From: JAVVHH01 sp965276815
GTDB lineage: Bacteria > Pseudomonadota > Alphaproteobacteria > Acetobacterales > Acetobacteraceae
Assembly (NCBI GenBank): GCA_965276815.1
Contig: CBDIBE010000011.1
Coordinates: 434,001 to 498,000 of the forward strand
Direction: 5' to 3'
DNA length: 64,000 nucleotides
Of the stretch, positions 44,016 through 52,044 are shown piece by piece. Numbering within the stretch: position 1 is the stretch's first letter; each line of letters opens with the position of its first letter. The position numbers and the translations under genes are program-made. The notes below the pieces were generated by a model, which was given only the letters and a program-made list of their open reading frames with translations, was not told where the DNA came from and did no database searches.

Positions 44016-45281
44016 CTACTTGGTTTTCTTGACTTCGGTCGGCGCCTCGATCGCGGAGAGCTTGGTCCAGCCTAAGTCGATGTTGCCCTTGCGGATCTGA
44101 TCCTCGCTGCGGATGACCGTGTTGCCGCTCGCCGGGTCATGGATGGTGTAATAGCGCGGCGGCCCCGGGTCGGTCGCGGTGATGACGACATAGTGGGCGA
44201 AGGCGTTCTTGCCGCCGTCGCCGATCACGATCGGGACCGGCATGCCCTTGGCCAACCCGTCATTGATGTCGGTCAAACCCTTGTCGAGGGTGACGTCGGT
44301 GCCGATTTTCTTGTTGTCGTAGCTGACGCCGGTCGTGTCCTTGACGTTGTTCAGCAGGTCCGTGTTCCAGCGGCCGCGCGCAGGAGTGCCACTGCCGCGG
44401 GAGACCGCCTGGCCACCCGCCGAACCGTCGGGATTGCTGCTTTCCAGCAACGATTTCTGCTCGGCGGCGAGCTTCGGGTTGTCCTTGGACCCGTCCTTAT
44501 CGTCGGCCTCGGTGAGCTTCGGGTTTTCTTCGTGCATCTGCAGCGCCCAGATCGGGTCCATCTCGCCACGCACCGCCTCCTGCGCCGTCGCGTTGCACGA
44601 CATCGACCATTGCTGCTTGACGCCTTTGCCGGATGTGTTCCCGGTCATGCTCAAATTGTCCTGCATCCAGGCATCGTCCTTGCCGGCGATTTTTGCCGCA
44701 AACTTCTTCAGATCTTCGACCGAGTGGCCGGCCGCCAGGCCTTTGGTGAGGTATTGCTTCTCCTTGTCCGATTTCGCCCCGTCGAGCAGGGCATGGTACG
44801 CTTTCGCGTCTTCCGGCTTCAGCTCGCTTTCGATCGCTTTCGCGCGGTCGCCCTGGGCGGGGCCGACGACCGGGTGGACCATGACCGTCGTGGCCAGGGC
44901 CACGGCCGAGTTCTGGCCCACGCGCTTATTGTCGATGGCGCCCTGGTGCACCTTGGCGACCTGGTCCGGCTTCAGCTTGGCGAGCCGCGCCTTCAGATCT
45001 TGCGGACTGAAGCCGTTGACCACCTCGGCCGCGGTCTGCCAATCGCCTTTCTTCAGCGATTCCTCCCACAGCGCGTCCATCTGCGGCACCTTGTCGGGCC
45101 CGACCGGAACCGGTCCTCCGGGAGATACCGAGGCTGGCGTGGTTCCGTCGCCCGGGGCGGCGCTGTCGCCGGGGCTCGGAGCCGCTGCATCGGCTGCTTG
45201 TGCGTCGGCGCCGGCGTAGTTGGCCGGATCAGCCCCTAACACCTCGAGCACCCAGCTGTCGTAATTGTCGGCCGCTGTCAT
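44016..45281 (-). CDS. putative papain-like (C39-type) cysteine peptidase with helical N-terminal region
   Basis: 421 residues without a signal peptide. Residues 1-25 form a short domain (DNYDSWVLEVLGADPANY), 26-62 are an Ala/Pro/Gly linker, 64-210 are helical and Lys/Asp-rich. From ~215 a papain-like pattern appears: KQQWSMSCNATAQEAVRGE with Gln and C229, NAFAHYVVITATD with H363, and YTIHDPASGNTVI with D382. Order and spacing fit the Cys-His-Asp triad of C39-like folds. It could be a secreted effector or a regulated protease. The first of a tight three-gene unit. Confidence 0.65.
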   Translation of the reverse strand: MTAADNYDSWVLEVLGADPANYAGADAQAADAAAPSPGDSAAPGDGTTPASVSPGGPVPVGPDKVPQMDALWEESLKKGDWQTAAEVVNGFSPQDLKARLAKLKPDQVAKVHQGAIDNKRVGQNSAVALATTVMVHPVVGPAQGDRAKAIESELKPEDAKAYHALLDGAKSDKEKQYLTKGLAAGHSVEDLKKFAAKIAGKDDAWMQDNLSMTGNTSGKGVKQQWSMSCNATAQEAVRGEMDPIWALQMHEENPKLTEADDKDGSKDNPKLAAEQKSLLESSNPDGSAGGQAVSRGSGTPARGRWNTDLLNNVKDTTGVSYDNKKIGTDVTLDKGLTDINDGLAKGMPVPIVIGDGGKNAFAHYVVITATDPGPPRYYTIHDPASGNTVIRSEDQIRKGNIDLGWTKLSAIEAPTEVKKTK

Positions 45282-45327
45282 GCCACCACTATAGTCGTTC
45301 CTGATACGTTATGTCCACTATCCTAAA

Positions 45328-46026
45328 CTAAACCGCCTGAGCCCGGACCTCATCCACGGCGTCCCAGCCGAAACGGAGCAACGGCAGCGCATCCACGCCA
45401 AGCTCGGCAATCGCGGGGATCAGGCCGGTCCCTTGCACCTGTTTATCAGTCAGAGGACGCCGGACGATGAAGGACCGCAGCCGCAGCGCCGGGGCGACCG
45501 CCGAATCCTTCAAATCCTCGAAATTGCGCGGCATGCGGCTCAGCGCGTCATCTTGCGAGAGGGTCAGCCCGGTGGCCTCCAGCTTCGCCTGCACCGCCAG
45601 GAACCTGTCAGGATGCACCCTTATGCGCTCGCGGATCGAATCCAGCACCTCGGGCTCCGGATGGTAGAATGCCGCGGCCGTGAAGCAGCCGCCCGGCGCT
45701 AGATGGAAATAAAGGATCCCGGCGCCGTCCTTGCTGCTGCCCTGCAGATACCAGACCGAGCCTACCGCCGTTTTGTACGGGCTCTTGTCCTTGCTGAAGC
45801 GGACATCGCGGTGAATGCGGAAGGTCGAGCGCTTGGCGTCACCCTCGAGCGGCACTTCGCGCCGGCTCAGCTCGGCCGAGACAGCCGAAACCACCGCAGC
45901 CACGGGCTGCTTGAGCGCGGTGTCGTAGGCGTCGCGATTGGCCTCGAACCAGGCCTTGTTGTTGTTCGCAGCGAGACCGCGAAGATAGTCGAAGGCGGCC
46001 GCAGGAATCCCGGCCGCCTTACCCAT
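45328..46026 (-). CDS. DUF2461/TIGR02453 family protein
   Basis: 232 residues. The family blocks AAAFDYLRGLAANNNKAWFEANRDAY (start), FRIHRDVRFSKDKSPYKTAV, YFHLAPGGCFTAAAFYHPEP and RPLTDKQV are evident. Function is unknown across bacteria and fungi. The ATG overlaps the glutaredoxin stop by one base (TGATG), making it the last gene of the purine-bolA-grxD unit. Confidence 0.85.
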   Translation of the reverse strand: MGKAAGIPAAAFDYLRGLAANNNKAWFEANRDAYDTALKQPVAAVVSAVSAELSRREVPLEGDAKRSTFRIHRDVRFSKDKSPYKTAVGSVWYLQGSSKDGAGILYFHLAPGGCFTAAAFYHPEPEVLDSIRERIRVHPDRFLAVQAKLEATGLTLSQDDALSRMPRNFEDLKDSAVAPALRLRSFIVRRPLTDKQVQGTGLIPAIAELGVDALPLLRFGWDAVDEVRAQAV

Positions 46027-46364
46027 CAGGCGTTGGCTTGGTGCAGGACGCCCTTCTCGGTCATCAGCGTCTCGAGCTCGCCGGACTGATACATCTCGGT
46101 CACGATGTCGCAGCCGCCGACGAACTCGCCGTTGACATAGAGCTGCGGGATCGTCGGCCAGGAGCTGAACTCCTTGATCCCCTCGCGCAGCGAGGCATCT
46201 TCGAGCACGTTGGCGGTGTGGAACGGCACGCCGAGATGTGTCAGGATCTGCACGACCCGGGCGGAAAAGCCGCACTGCGGGAACATGGCATTGCCCTTCA
46301 TGTAGACCATGACCGGATTGCTGCGGATTTCGCTCTCGATACGCTGGTGGACGGGGTCGCTCAT
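46026..46364 (-). CDS. grxD: Grx4-type monothiol glutaredoxin
   Basis: 112 residues from the ATG at 46364. The monothiol site CGFS (C31) lies in MFPQCGFSARVVQIL, with glutathione-binding WPTIPQLYVNGEFVGGCDIV downstream. These proteins bind a 2Fe-2S cluster with glutathione and form complexes with BolA for iron-sulfur delivery and iron sensing. bolA is directly upstream (10-bp gap), a widespread pairing. Confidence 0.95.
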   Translation of the reverse strand: MSDPVHQRIESEIRSNPVMVYMKGNAMFPQCGFSARVVQILTHLGVPFHTANVLEDASLREGIKEFSSWPTIPQLYVNGEFVGGCDIVTEMYQSGELETLMTEKGVLHQANA

Positions 46365-46374
46365 AAGGGTGCTC

Positions 46375-46608
46375 CTAGTCGGGTGAGGATGTCTGCAGGG
46401 CAAGGGCATGCAGCGCGCCGCCCATGCGGCCTTGCAGGGCCGCATAGACCATCTGATGCTGCTGAACCCGGCTGCGACCGCGGAATGCTTCGCTGATCAC
46501 GGTGGCGGCATAGTGGTCGCCGTCGCCGGCCAAGTCCTCGATCGTGATCTTGGCGTCGGGCAACGCCGCCTTGATCATCGCCTCGATATCGCCGGCCACC
46601 ATCGCCAT
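46375..46608 (-). CDS. bolA: BolA family protein
   Basis: 77 residues. IEAMIKAALPDAKITIEDLAG, DGDHYAATVISEAFRGRSRV and QQHQMVYAALQGRMGGALHA are the BolA/YrbA core; the conserved His in VQQHQMVYAAL is a cluster ligand in Grx4-BolA heterodimers. It starts 3 bp after purL ends and is followed by grxD. ATG 46602 is an alternative start. Confidence 0.93.
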   Translation of the reverse strand: MAMVAGDIEAMIKAALPDAKITIEDLAGDGDHYAATVISEAFRGRSRVQQHQMVYAALQGRMGGALHALALQTSSPD

Positions 46609-46611
46609 GCT

Positions 46612-48795
46612 TCAGCTCCGCATCCAAGCCGGGAAGAAGCGCGCATGCGCCTCCTGCAGGGTATCAAGCGATATGGCGTCGCCGCCGTTCAGTGTCAAAC
46701 GGTCGCCGGCGGCCACGCCGATGCGGTGCGCGGCGACGCCGGCCGCCGCCGCTTCCGCCAATAGCGGCGCCGGATCGGCCATCGCCAGCACGTAACGGCC
46801 CTGGTCCTCGCCGAACCAAAAGGCGTGCGGGGCGATTCCCGCCGGGGGCGCCAGAAGCTCCACGCCGGCTTTCCCAGCCATCGCCATCTCGGCCACCGCG
46901 ACGAGCAGCCCGCCATCCGAAACGTCGTGGCAGGCGCGGACCGCCCCGGCCAGAATCTGCCCGCGCACGAAGTCTCCGCTTTTGCGCTCGGCCTCGAGGT
47001 CGACCGGCGGCGGCGCCCCCTCCTCGCGCCCGCAGATCTCGCGTAGCCAAAGCGACTGGCCGAGCCAGCCCCGCGTCTCACCGATCAGGACGAGTTGCAG
47101 ACCCGCAAGCATCGCCATCCCGACCGCGTCCGACGCGCGCTCCAGCACGCCGACGCCGCCGATCGCCGGCGTGGGCAGAATGGCGCGGCCTTCCGTCTCA
47201 TTATAAAGGCTGACATTGCCGCTCACGACCGGGAAGTCCAGCGCGCGGCAGGCGGCGGCCATGCCGGTGATACTGGCGGCGAACTGGCCCATGATCTCGG
47301 GCTTTTCGGGGTTGCCGAAATTCATGTTGTCGGTGATGGCGAGCGGCCGCGCGCCGACCGCGGTCAGGTTGCGCCAGGCCTCGGCGACGGCCTGTTTGCC
47401 GCCCTCGGCCGGGTCGGCGGCGCAATAGCGCGGCGTGCAGTCGGCGGTGAGCGCCAGCGCGCGCTCGTGGTCCTCGATGCGGACCACGGCGGCGTCAGCG
47501 GCGCCGGGCCGGCGCACGGTCTGGCCGCCGATTGTGCTGTCATACTGGTTCCAGACCCAGGCGCGCGAGCAGAGATCGGGGCAGGCGATCAGGGTCAGCA
47601 AGGCGGGGACGATGCCAGCGGGGTCCGCCACCTCGCCCAGCTTCGGCGGCGCAGGCAGGTCTACGGTGGGCCGATGATAAAGCGGCGCCTGCACGGCGAG
47701 CGGCTCCAACGGGATGTCGGCCTCGACCTGGCCGGCGTGCCGCACGATGATGCGGCTGCTATCGGTCAGGTGGCCGATCACGGCGAAGTCCAGCTCCCAC
47801 TTGGCAAAGATCGCGCGAGCGACCTCCTGCCGCTCCGGGCGCAGCACCATCAGCATGCGCTCCTGGCTCTCCGACAGCATCATCTCATAGGCCGTCATGC
47901 CGGACTCGCGCTGCGGCACCTGGTCGAGGTCCAGCTCGATGCCGACGCCGCCCTTCCCCGCCATCTCCACGCTACTGCTCGTCAGCCCGGCTGCGCCCAG
48001 ATCCTGGATGGCGACGATGGCGTCGGTCTCCATCAACTCGAGGCAGGCTTCGATCAGCAGTTTCTCGGTGAACGGGTCGCCGACCTGCACCGTCGGCCGC
48101 TTCTCCTCGGAATCCGCGCCGAACTCGGCGCTCGCCATGGTGGCGCCATGGATGCCGTCGCGGCCGGTCTTGCTGCCCACATAGACAACCGGATTGCCCA
48201 CGCCCGCGGCGGCACTCAGAAAAATCCGGTCGCGCTTGGCGATGCCGACGGTCATCGCATTGACCAGCGGATTGCCGTTATAGGCCGGGTGGAAGTTCAC
48301 CTCGCCGCCCACGGTCGGCACGCCGACGCAATTGCCGTAGCCGCCGATCCCGCGCACCACGCCATCCACGATCCGCCGCGTGCCCGGGTCATCCGGATCG
48401 CCGAAGCGGAGCGCGTTGAGGTTGGCGATCGGCCGCGCGCCCATGGTGAACACGTCGCGGAGAATGCCGCCGACACCGGTCGCGGCGCCCTGATACGGCT
48501 CGATGAAGCTGGGGTGGTTGTGGCTCTCCATCTTGAACACGGCGGCGAGGCCGTCGCCAATGTCGATCACGCCGGCGTTCTCGCCGGGTCCGTGAATCAC
48601 CCAGGGGGCCGTCGTGGGGAGCTGCTTCAGCCAGACCCGGCTGCTTTTGTAGCTGCAATGCTCGGACCACATCACGCTGAAGATGCCGAGCTCGGTCAGG
48701 CTCGGGGTGCGGCCCATGATGTCGAGGACCCGGCCATACTCCTCGGCGCTCAGCCCAAATTCCCGCGCGAGCGCCTGGTTGACGTCGCGCTTCAA
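46612..48795 (-). CDS. purL: phosphoribosylformylglycinamidine synthase subunit II
   Basis: 727 residues, the small-type PurL that works with PurQ and PurS. It begins at a TTG (reverse strand, 48795): KRDVNQALAREFGLSAEEYG. ATP-binding and FGAR motifs: WSEHCSYKSSRVWLKQLPT, MESHNHPSFIEPYQGAATGVGGI (>20 if extended), TVGGEVNFHPAYNGNPLVNA and DLGAAGLTSSSVEMAGKGG. It uses ATP and ammonia from PurQ to make FGAM. GAGG lies 5-6 nt before the TTG, within a 26-bp duplicated segment. Confidence 0.96.
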   Translation of the reverse strand: MKRDVNQALAREFGLSAEEYGRVLDIMGRTPSLTELGIFSVMWSEHCSYKSSRVWLKQLPTTAPWVIHGPGENAGVIDIGDGLAAVFKMESHNHPSFIEPYQGAATGVGGILRDVFTMGARPIANLNALRFGDPDDPGTRRIVDGVVRGIGGYGNCVGVPTVGGEVNFHPAYNGNPLVNAMTVGIAKRDRIFLSAAAGVGNPVVYVGSKTGRDGIHGATMASAEFGADSEEKRPTVQVGDPFTEKLLIEACLELMETDAIVAIQDLGAAGLTSSSVEMAGKGGVGIELDLDQVPQRESGMTAYEMMLSESQERMLMVLRPERQEVARAIFAKWELDFAVIGHLTDSSRIIVRHAGQVEADIPLEPLAVQAPLYHRPTVDLPAPPKLGEVADPAGIVPALLTLIACPDLCSRAWVWNQYDSTIGGQTVRRPGAADAAVVRIEDHERALALTADCTPRYCAADPAEGGKQAVAEAWRNLTAVGARPLAITDNMNFGNPEKPEIMGQFAASITGMAAACRALDFPVVSGNVSLYNETEGRAILPTPAIGGVGVLERASDAVGMAMLAGLQLVLIGETRGWLGQSLWLREICGREEGAPPPVDLEAERKSGDFVRGQILAGAVRACHDVSDGGLLVAVAEMAMAGKAGVELLAPPAGIAPHAFWFGEDQGRYVLAMADPAPLLAEAAAAGVAAHRIGVAAGDRLTLNGGDAISLDTLQEAHARFFPAWMRS

Positions 48796-48824
48796 GCGCG
48801 CCTCGGTATGTCGCGCTTCAAGCG
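48784..48824. repeat. direct repeat (26-bp period) at the purQ/purL junction
   Basis: GTCGCGCTTCAAGCG occurs at 48784-48798 and again at 48810-48824. The first copy carries the purL TTG start, the second the purQ TGA stop (both reverse strand). Confidence 0.85.
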
Positions 48825-49477
48825 GCGAGCGCCTCGGCCATGCCTTCGAATAGCGGCAGCCCGTCCGTCCCGCCCATCAGCGGATCGATCAGGTCCTCCG
48901 GATGCGGCATCAGGCCGAGGACCCGCAGATCGGCCGAGTAGACGCCGGCGATGGCGCGGGCGGAGCCGTTCTTGTTATCGTCGGCATAGCGGAAAGCGAC
49001 GAGTCCCTCGCCCTCGAGCCGGTCGAGGGTCGCTTCGTCGGCAAAATAATTGCCATCGCCATGCGCCATCGGGGCGCGGAACACCTGGCCGCGCTGGTAA
49101 TGGCCGGTGAACGCCGTGTCGGTACGCTCGACGCGAAGCATGCAGTCCTGCGAGAGGAAGCGCAACGACGCGTTGCGCAGCAGCGCGCCGGGTAGCAGGC
49201 CGGCCTCGGTCAGGATCTGAAAGCCGTTGCACACGCCGAGCACGTGGCCGCCGAAAGCGCGGATCGCCGTCATGACCGGAGAGCGAGCGGCCATGGCGCC
49301 GCAGCGCAGGTAGTCGCCGTGGCTGAACCCACCGGGCAGTACGACGAGGTCGAGCCCGGCAAGATCGGTTTCACCGTGCCACACCATCCGCGGCGCCTGC
49401 CCGGTGACCCGGCGCAACGCGATCGCCATGTCCCGCTCGCGATTGGTGCCGGGAAAGACGACGATTCCGGCTTTCAT
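48818..49477 (-). CDS. purQ: phosphoribosylformylglycinamidine synthase subunit I (glutaminase)
   Basis: 219 residues. Class I glutamine amidotransferase feeding ammonia to PurL. It starts MKAGIVVFPGTNRERDM; LPGGFSHGDYLRCGAM and the nucleophile C83 in VLGVCNGFQILTEAGLLPG are present, as is the catalytic His-x-Glu in LGLMPHPEDLIDP. The ATG follows the rap1a-like stop with 1 nt between. It is separated from purL by 22 bp that contain a tandem duplication. Confidence 0.96.
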   Translation of the reverse strand: MKAGIVVFPGTNRERDMAIALRRVTGQAPRMVWHGETDLAGLDLVVLPGGFSHGDYLRCGAMAARSPVMTAIRAFGGHVLGVCNGFQILTEAGLLPGALLRNASLRFLSQDCMLRVERTDTAFTGHYQRGQVFRAPMAHGDGNYFADEATLDRLEGEGLVAFRYADDNKNGSARAIAGVYSADLRVLGLMPHPEDLIDPLMGGTDGLPLFEGMAEALAA

Positions 49478-49478
49478 C

Positions 49479-49880
49479 TCACTGCGGCGGCACGCGCGGT
49501 TGCTCGCCGGGGCACTTGTACGCCGCTTCGAGCGCCTGAAGCACGATCCCGCTCGCCTGGCGGTTCATCTGATCCTTGTGCGCCTCCGCCCAGGTGACGA
49601 CGGTCTGGCGCAGCTGCACCCCGGTCACGTCGCCGGGCACGCAAATATAGGCGGGAAGTCCGGCGCCCTTGCCGCCATCGCTCGGCCGCAGGCGCTGGTA
49701 AAACGATACGGCGTCGGAAACGCCGTTGATGTACGCCTCACAGGACTGGGTCGAGATGCGCTCCCTGCTTGTGCAGAGCTGGCCGAGCTTCTCGCCGCTG
49801 ATATTGGTGAAGCGTTGGGCGTGCGCTGTTCCCGCCATCGCCACGACGGCCAGCAGAGCAACGGACACGGCTTTGATCAT
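49479..49880 (-). CDS. exported Rap1a/Tai-family (immunity-type) protein
   Basis: 133 residues. Signal peptide AVSVALLAVVAMAGTAHAQ, then LGQLCTSRERISTQSCEAYINGVSDAVSFYQ, YICVPGDVTGVQLRQTVVTW and ALEAAYKCPGE. Four Cys and the CEAYINGVSD-type motif match the Rap1a/Tai fold, known from periplasmic immunity proteins against T6SS amidase effectors; many chromosomal members have no known role. It is translationally coupled to purS (ATGA) and 1 nt from purQ, so it sits inside the purine operon. No effector or T6SS gene is in view. Confidence 0.8.
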   Translation of the reverse strand: MIKAVSVALLAVVAMAGTAHAQRFTNISGEKLGQLCTSRERISTQSCEAYINGVSDAVSFYQRLRPSDGGKGAGLPAYICVPGDVTGVQLRQTVVTWAEAHKDQMNRQASGIVLQALEAAYKCPGEQPRVPPQ

Positions 49881-50116
49881 GCTACCTCCACGCGGAAACT
49901 CTCAATGACAGTGTTGGCCAGCAGCTTGCGGGCCATGTCTTCGGCCTGGGTACGGGCGCGTGCCGGGTCGGCTTCGTCGAGTTCCAGTTCGATCACCTTG
50001 CCGGCGCGCACCTCGCCGACGCCGGCGAAACCGAGGCTGTGCAGCGCGTGACCGATCGCCTTGCCTTGCGGGTCCAGCACGCCGTGCTTCAGCATGACGG
50101 TCACCACTGCCTTCAC
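49877..50116 (-). CDS. purS: phosphoribosylformylglycinamidine synthase subunit PurS
   Basis: 79 residues from a GTG that overlaps the purC stop (GTGA). KAVVTVMLKHGVLDPQGKAI, HSLGFAGVGEVRAGKVIEL and DMARKLLANTVIESFRV are the PurS blocks. It is the small bridging subunit of the PurLQS complex. Its stop overlaps the next gene. Confidence 0.95.
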   Translation of the reverse strand: MKAVVTVMLKHGVLDPQGKAIGHALHSLGFAGVGEVRAGKVIELELDEADPARARTQAEDMARKLLANTVIESFRVEVA

Positions 50117-50886
50117 TGCATCAGCTCCGGCCCCTTCAGGTCGTTATTCCCGGCTTCAGGCAGAATGCCGAGGCGGCGCGCCACCTCCTGATACGCCTCC
50201 TCGACCCGGCCGAGGTCGCGGCGGAATCGGTCCTTGTCCATCTTGTCGCTGGTCTTGCTGTCCCAAAGCCGGCAATTATCCGGGCTGATCTCGTCGGCGA
50301 GGACGATGCGCATCTCCTCCTCCTCCCACAGCCGGCCGAATTCCAGCTTGAAGTCCACCAGGGTGATCCCCACTCCGAGGAACAGCCCGCTCAGGAAGTC
50401 GTTCACCCGCAGCGCCAGGCTGACCATGTCATCGAGGTCCTGGGTGCTGGCCCAGCCGAACGCCGTGATGTGCTCCTCGCTGACCAGCGGGCGGTTCAGC
50501 GCGTCGTTCTTGTAATTATACTCGATGATGCTGCGCGGCAGGCGGGTGCCTTCCGGGATGCCCAGCCGGGTCGAAAGGCTGCCGGCGGCGACGTTGCGGA
50601 CCACGAGCTCCAGCGGGATAATCTCAACCTCGCGAATGAGTTGCTCGCGCATGTTCAGACGGCGCACAAAGTGCGTCGGCACTCCGATATCCGCCAGCCG
50701 CATCATCAGATATTCGCTGATCCGGTTGTTGAGGACGCCCTTGCCGGTGATCGTGCCGCGCTTGGTGCCCCCCTGGGCAATGGCATCGTCCTTGAAGTAT
50801 TGTACGAGCGTGCCGGGCTCCGGTCCCTCGAATAGGACCTTCGCCTTGCCTTCGTAGAGCTGCCGCCGGCGTGCCATCCGAGCCAT
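50113..50886 (-). CDS. purC: phosphoribosylaminoimidazole-succinocarboxamide synthase
   Basis: 257 residues from the ATG at 50886 (AGGGACAGG upstream); the ATG at 50877 is an alternative. SAICAR synthetase motifs: RRQLYEGKAKVLFEG, YFKDDAIAQGGTKRGTI, RRLNMREQLIREVEIIPLEL, LVDFKLEFGRL and LADEISPDNCRLWD. It adds aspartate to CAIR with ATP. It is the first gene of the purC-purS-purQ-purL unit, 79 bp after the NRDE gene. Confidence 0.96.
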   Translation of the reverse strand: MARMARRRQLYEGKAKVLFEGPEPGTLVQYFKDDAIAQGGTKRGTITGKGVLNNRISEYLMMRLADIGVPTHFVRRLNMREQLIREVEIIPLELVVRNVAAGSLSTRLGIPEGTRLPRSIIEYNYKNDALNRPLVSEEHITAFGWASTQDLDDMVSLALRVNDFLSGLFLGVGITLVDFKLEFGRLWEEEEMRIVLADEISPDNCRLWDSKTSDKMDKDRFRRDLGRVEEAYQEVARRLGILPEAGNNDLKGPELMQ

Positions 50887-50965
50887 CCTGTCCCTGCCAG
50901 TCCTGAAGCGGTCGGCGTCGCGCGTCATATAGCAACGGGGCGGCGCATAAGCCACGCCCGAACGT

Positions 50966-51691
50966 TCAGGGCAGGGTTACTTTGCTGAATAGCGCCGCGT
51001 CCGGTGGCCCGGCGGCGAACAGCCACACCGCCTCACCCCGGACCGAGACCGCCGCCAGGGAGGAACAAACCGTGCCGAATCCGCCCTCCGCCGGCACGTT
51101 GATGGCCGATCCGCGTGGCCCCGATTGGTCGGCCAGCAATTCGGCCCAGGAGCGCCAGTCGCCGGCGGCCGGATCGGGCGGCGGGGCGGCTTGGAATCGG
51201 GGCAGGTAGGCGCGGGCGCGCGGACTGGCCGGGTCGTTGGGGTCATGCGCGGTGACGATGTGCAATCCGGGTTCGAGGGCGGCGACGTGCGGGCGCCCGG
51301 CCCCATGACCCCTCACGAACCAGGCGCCCTCGGCGTCGGCCACGACCATGTTGAAGGTTCGGTAGGCGCCTGCATCCAGCCCGCCAAGAGCCTCGGCGGC
51401 TGCCGCGGCGGAGCCGGGGTCCAGCGCGATCAGCGGCAACTCGCCCCGGCTGCGCTTGCCGGCTTGCGGCCCGAGGCTGCCGGGGCGGTTGAGCACGGTG
51501 GCGATCACGCCGCGGCGCATCGCCATCCAGGTGCCATTGCCGAGCTGATCCCGCCCGCCGATCAGGTCCGGGCGGTCCGGCCAGTAGGCTGCCGGCGGGT
51601 CCCAAGCTCGGTCGACCCGCTCGTCACGATTGGCCGCCAGGAGAAGCGGCCAGGCATGGCCCGGCCGCACGAGAACAACCACGGTGCACAC
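50966..51691 (-). CDS. NRDE/TANGO2 family protein
   Basis: 241 residues. The family name-giving motif is present in WPLLLAANRDERVDRAW; also GGRDQLGNGTWMAMRRG, VIATVLNRPG, TFNMVVADAEGAWFVRG and GFGTVCSSLAAVS. An N-terminal Cys2 follows Met, consistent with an Ntn-hydrolase-like fold. TANGO2 homologues are linked to heme or acyl-CoA handling, but the bacterial function is unsettled. Confidence 0.88.
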   Translation of the reverse strand: MCTVVVLVRPGHAWPLLLAANRDERVDRAWDPPAAYWPDRPDLIGGRDQLGNGTWMAMRRGVIATVLNRPGSLGPQAGKRSRGELPLIALDPGSAAAAAEALGGLDAGAYRTFNMVVADAEGAWFVRGHGAGRPHVAALEPGLHIVTAHDPNDPASPRARAYLPRFQAAPPPDPAAGDWRSWAELLADQSGPRGSAINVPAEGGFGTVCSSLAAVSVRGEAVWLFAAGPPDAALFSKVTLP

Positions 51692-51733
51692 GGCGGCAAC
51701 GATGCCAGCGAAGGCCGCCGCGTGCCAGAGCCG

Positions 51734-51988
51734 TTACCAGTGGCGGAAGCCGGGACGCCCGTGGAAGCCGTGCCAGCGGTAGAACTCACGATGCCGGACC
51801 CACGCTTCGTGCCGGCGATGCCACCAATAATGATGCGCGTGCCAGCCAGGGTAGCCGTAGTACTGCACCGTCTGCACCTGCGCGTCAGGGGCGATGGCGG
51901 GAGCCAAATCGACGGTTGCAGCTTCGGCGCCGGCCCCAAGCGTCACGATACCGGCCAGGATTGTCAGAGAAAGAAGTGTCTTGCGCAT
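51734..51988 (-). CDS. small exported His/Trp/Tyr-rich protein
   Basis: 84 residues with signal peptide MRKTLLSLTILAGIVTLGAG ending EAA, and AAGGAGG upstream of the ATG. The mature part (~58 residues) has a short DLAPAIAPDAQVQTVQYYG lead, then a stretch dominated by His, Trp, Tyr, Arg (HAHHYWWHRRHEAWVRH, FYRWHGFHGRPGFRHW). Similar tiny proteins occur in alphaproteobacteria without known function; metal or heme binding is conceivable from composition. It precedes the NRDE gene. Confidence 0.7.
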   Translation of the reverse strand: MRKTLLSLTILAGIVTLGAGAEAATVDLAPAIAPDAQVQTVQYYGYPGWHAHHYWWHRRHEAWVRHREFYRWHGFHGRPGFRHW

Positions 51989-52044
51989 GTCAGCGGGCCT
52001 CCTTAAGACCCCCGCTGAGATAAAAGCGTCAGAACCCGGCGGGT

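Noticed and set aside
47095..49110. 671-codon forward frame opposite purL and purQ
   Set aside because: Antisense shadow with His/Ala/Arg bias and no motifs.
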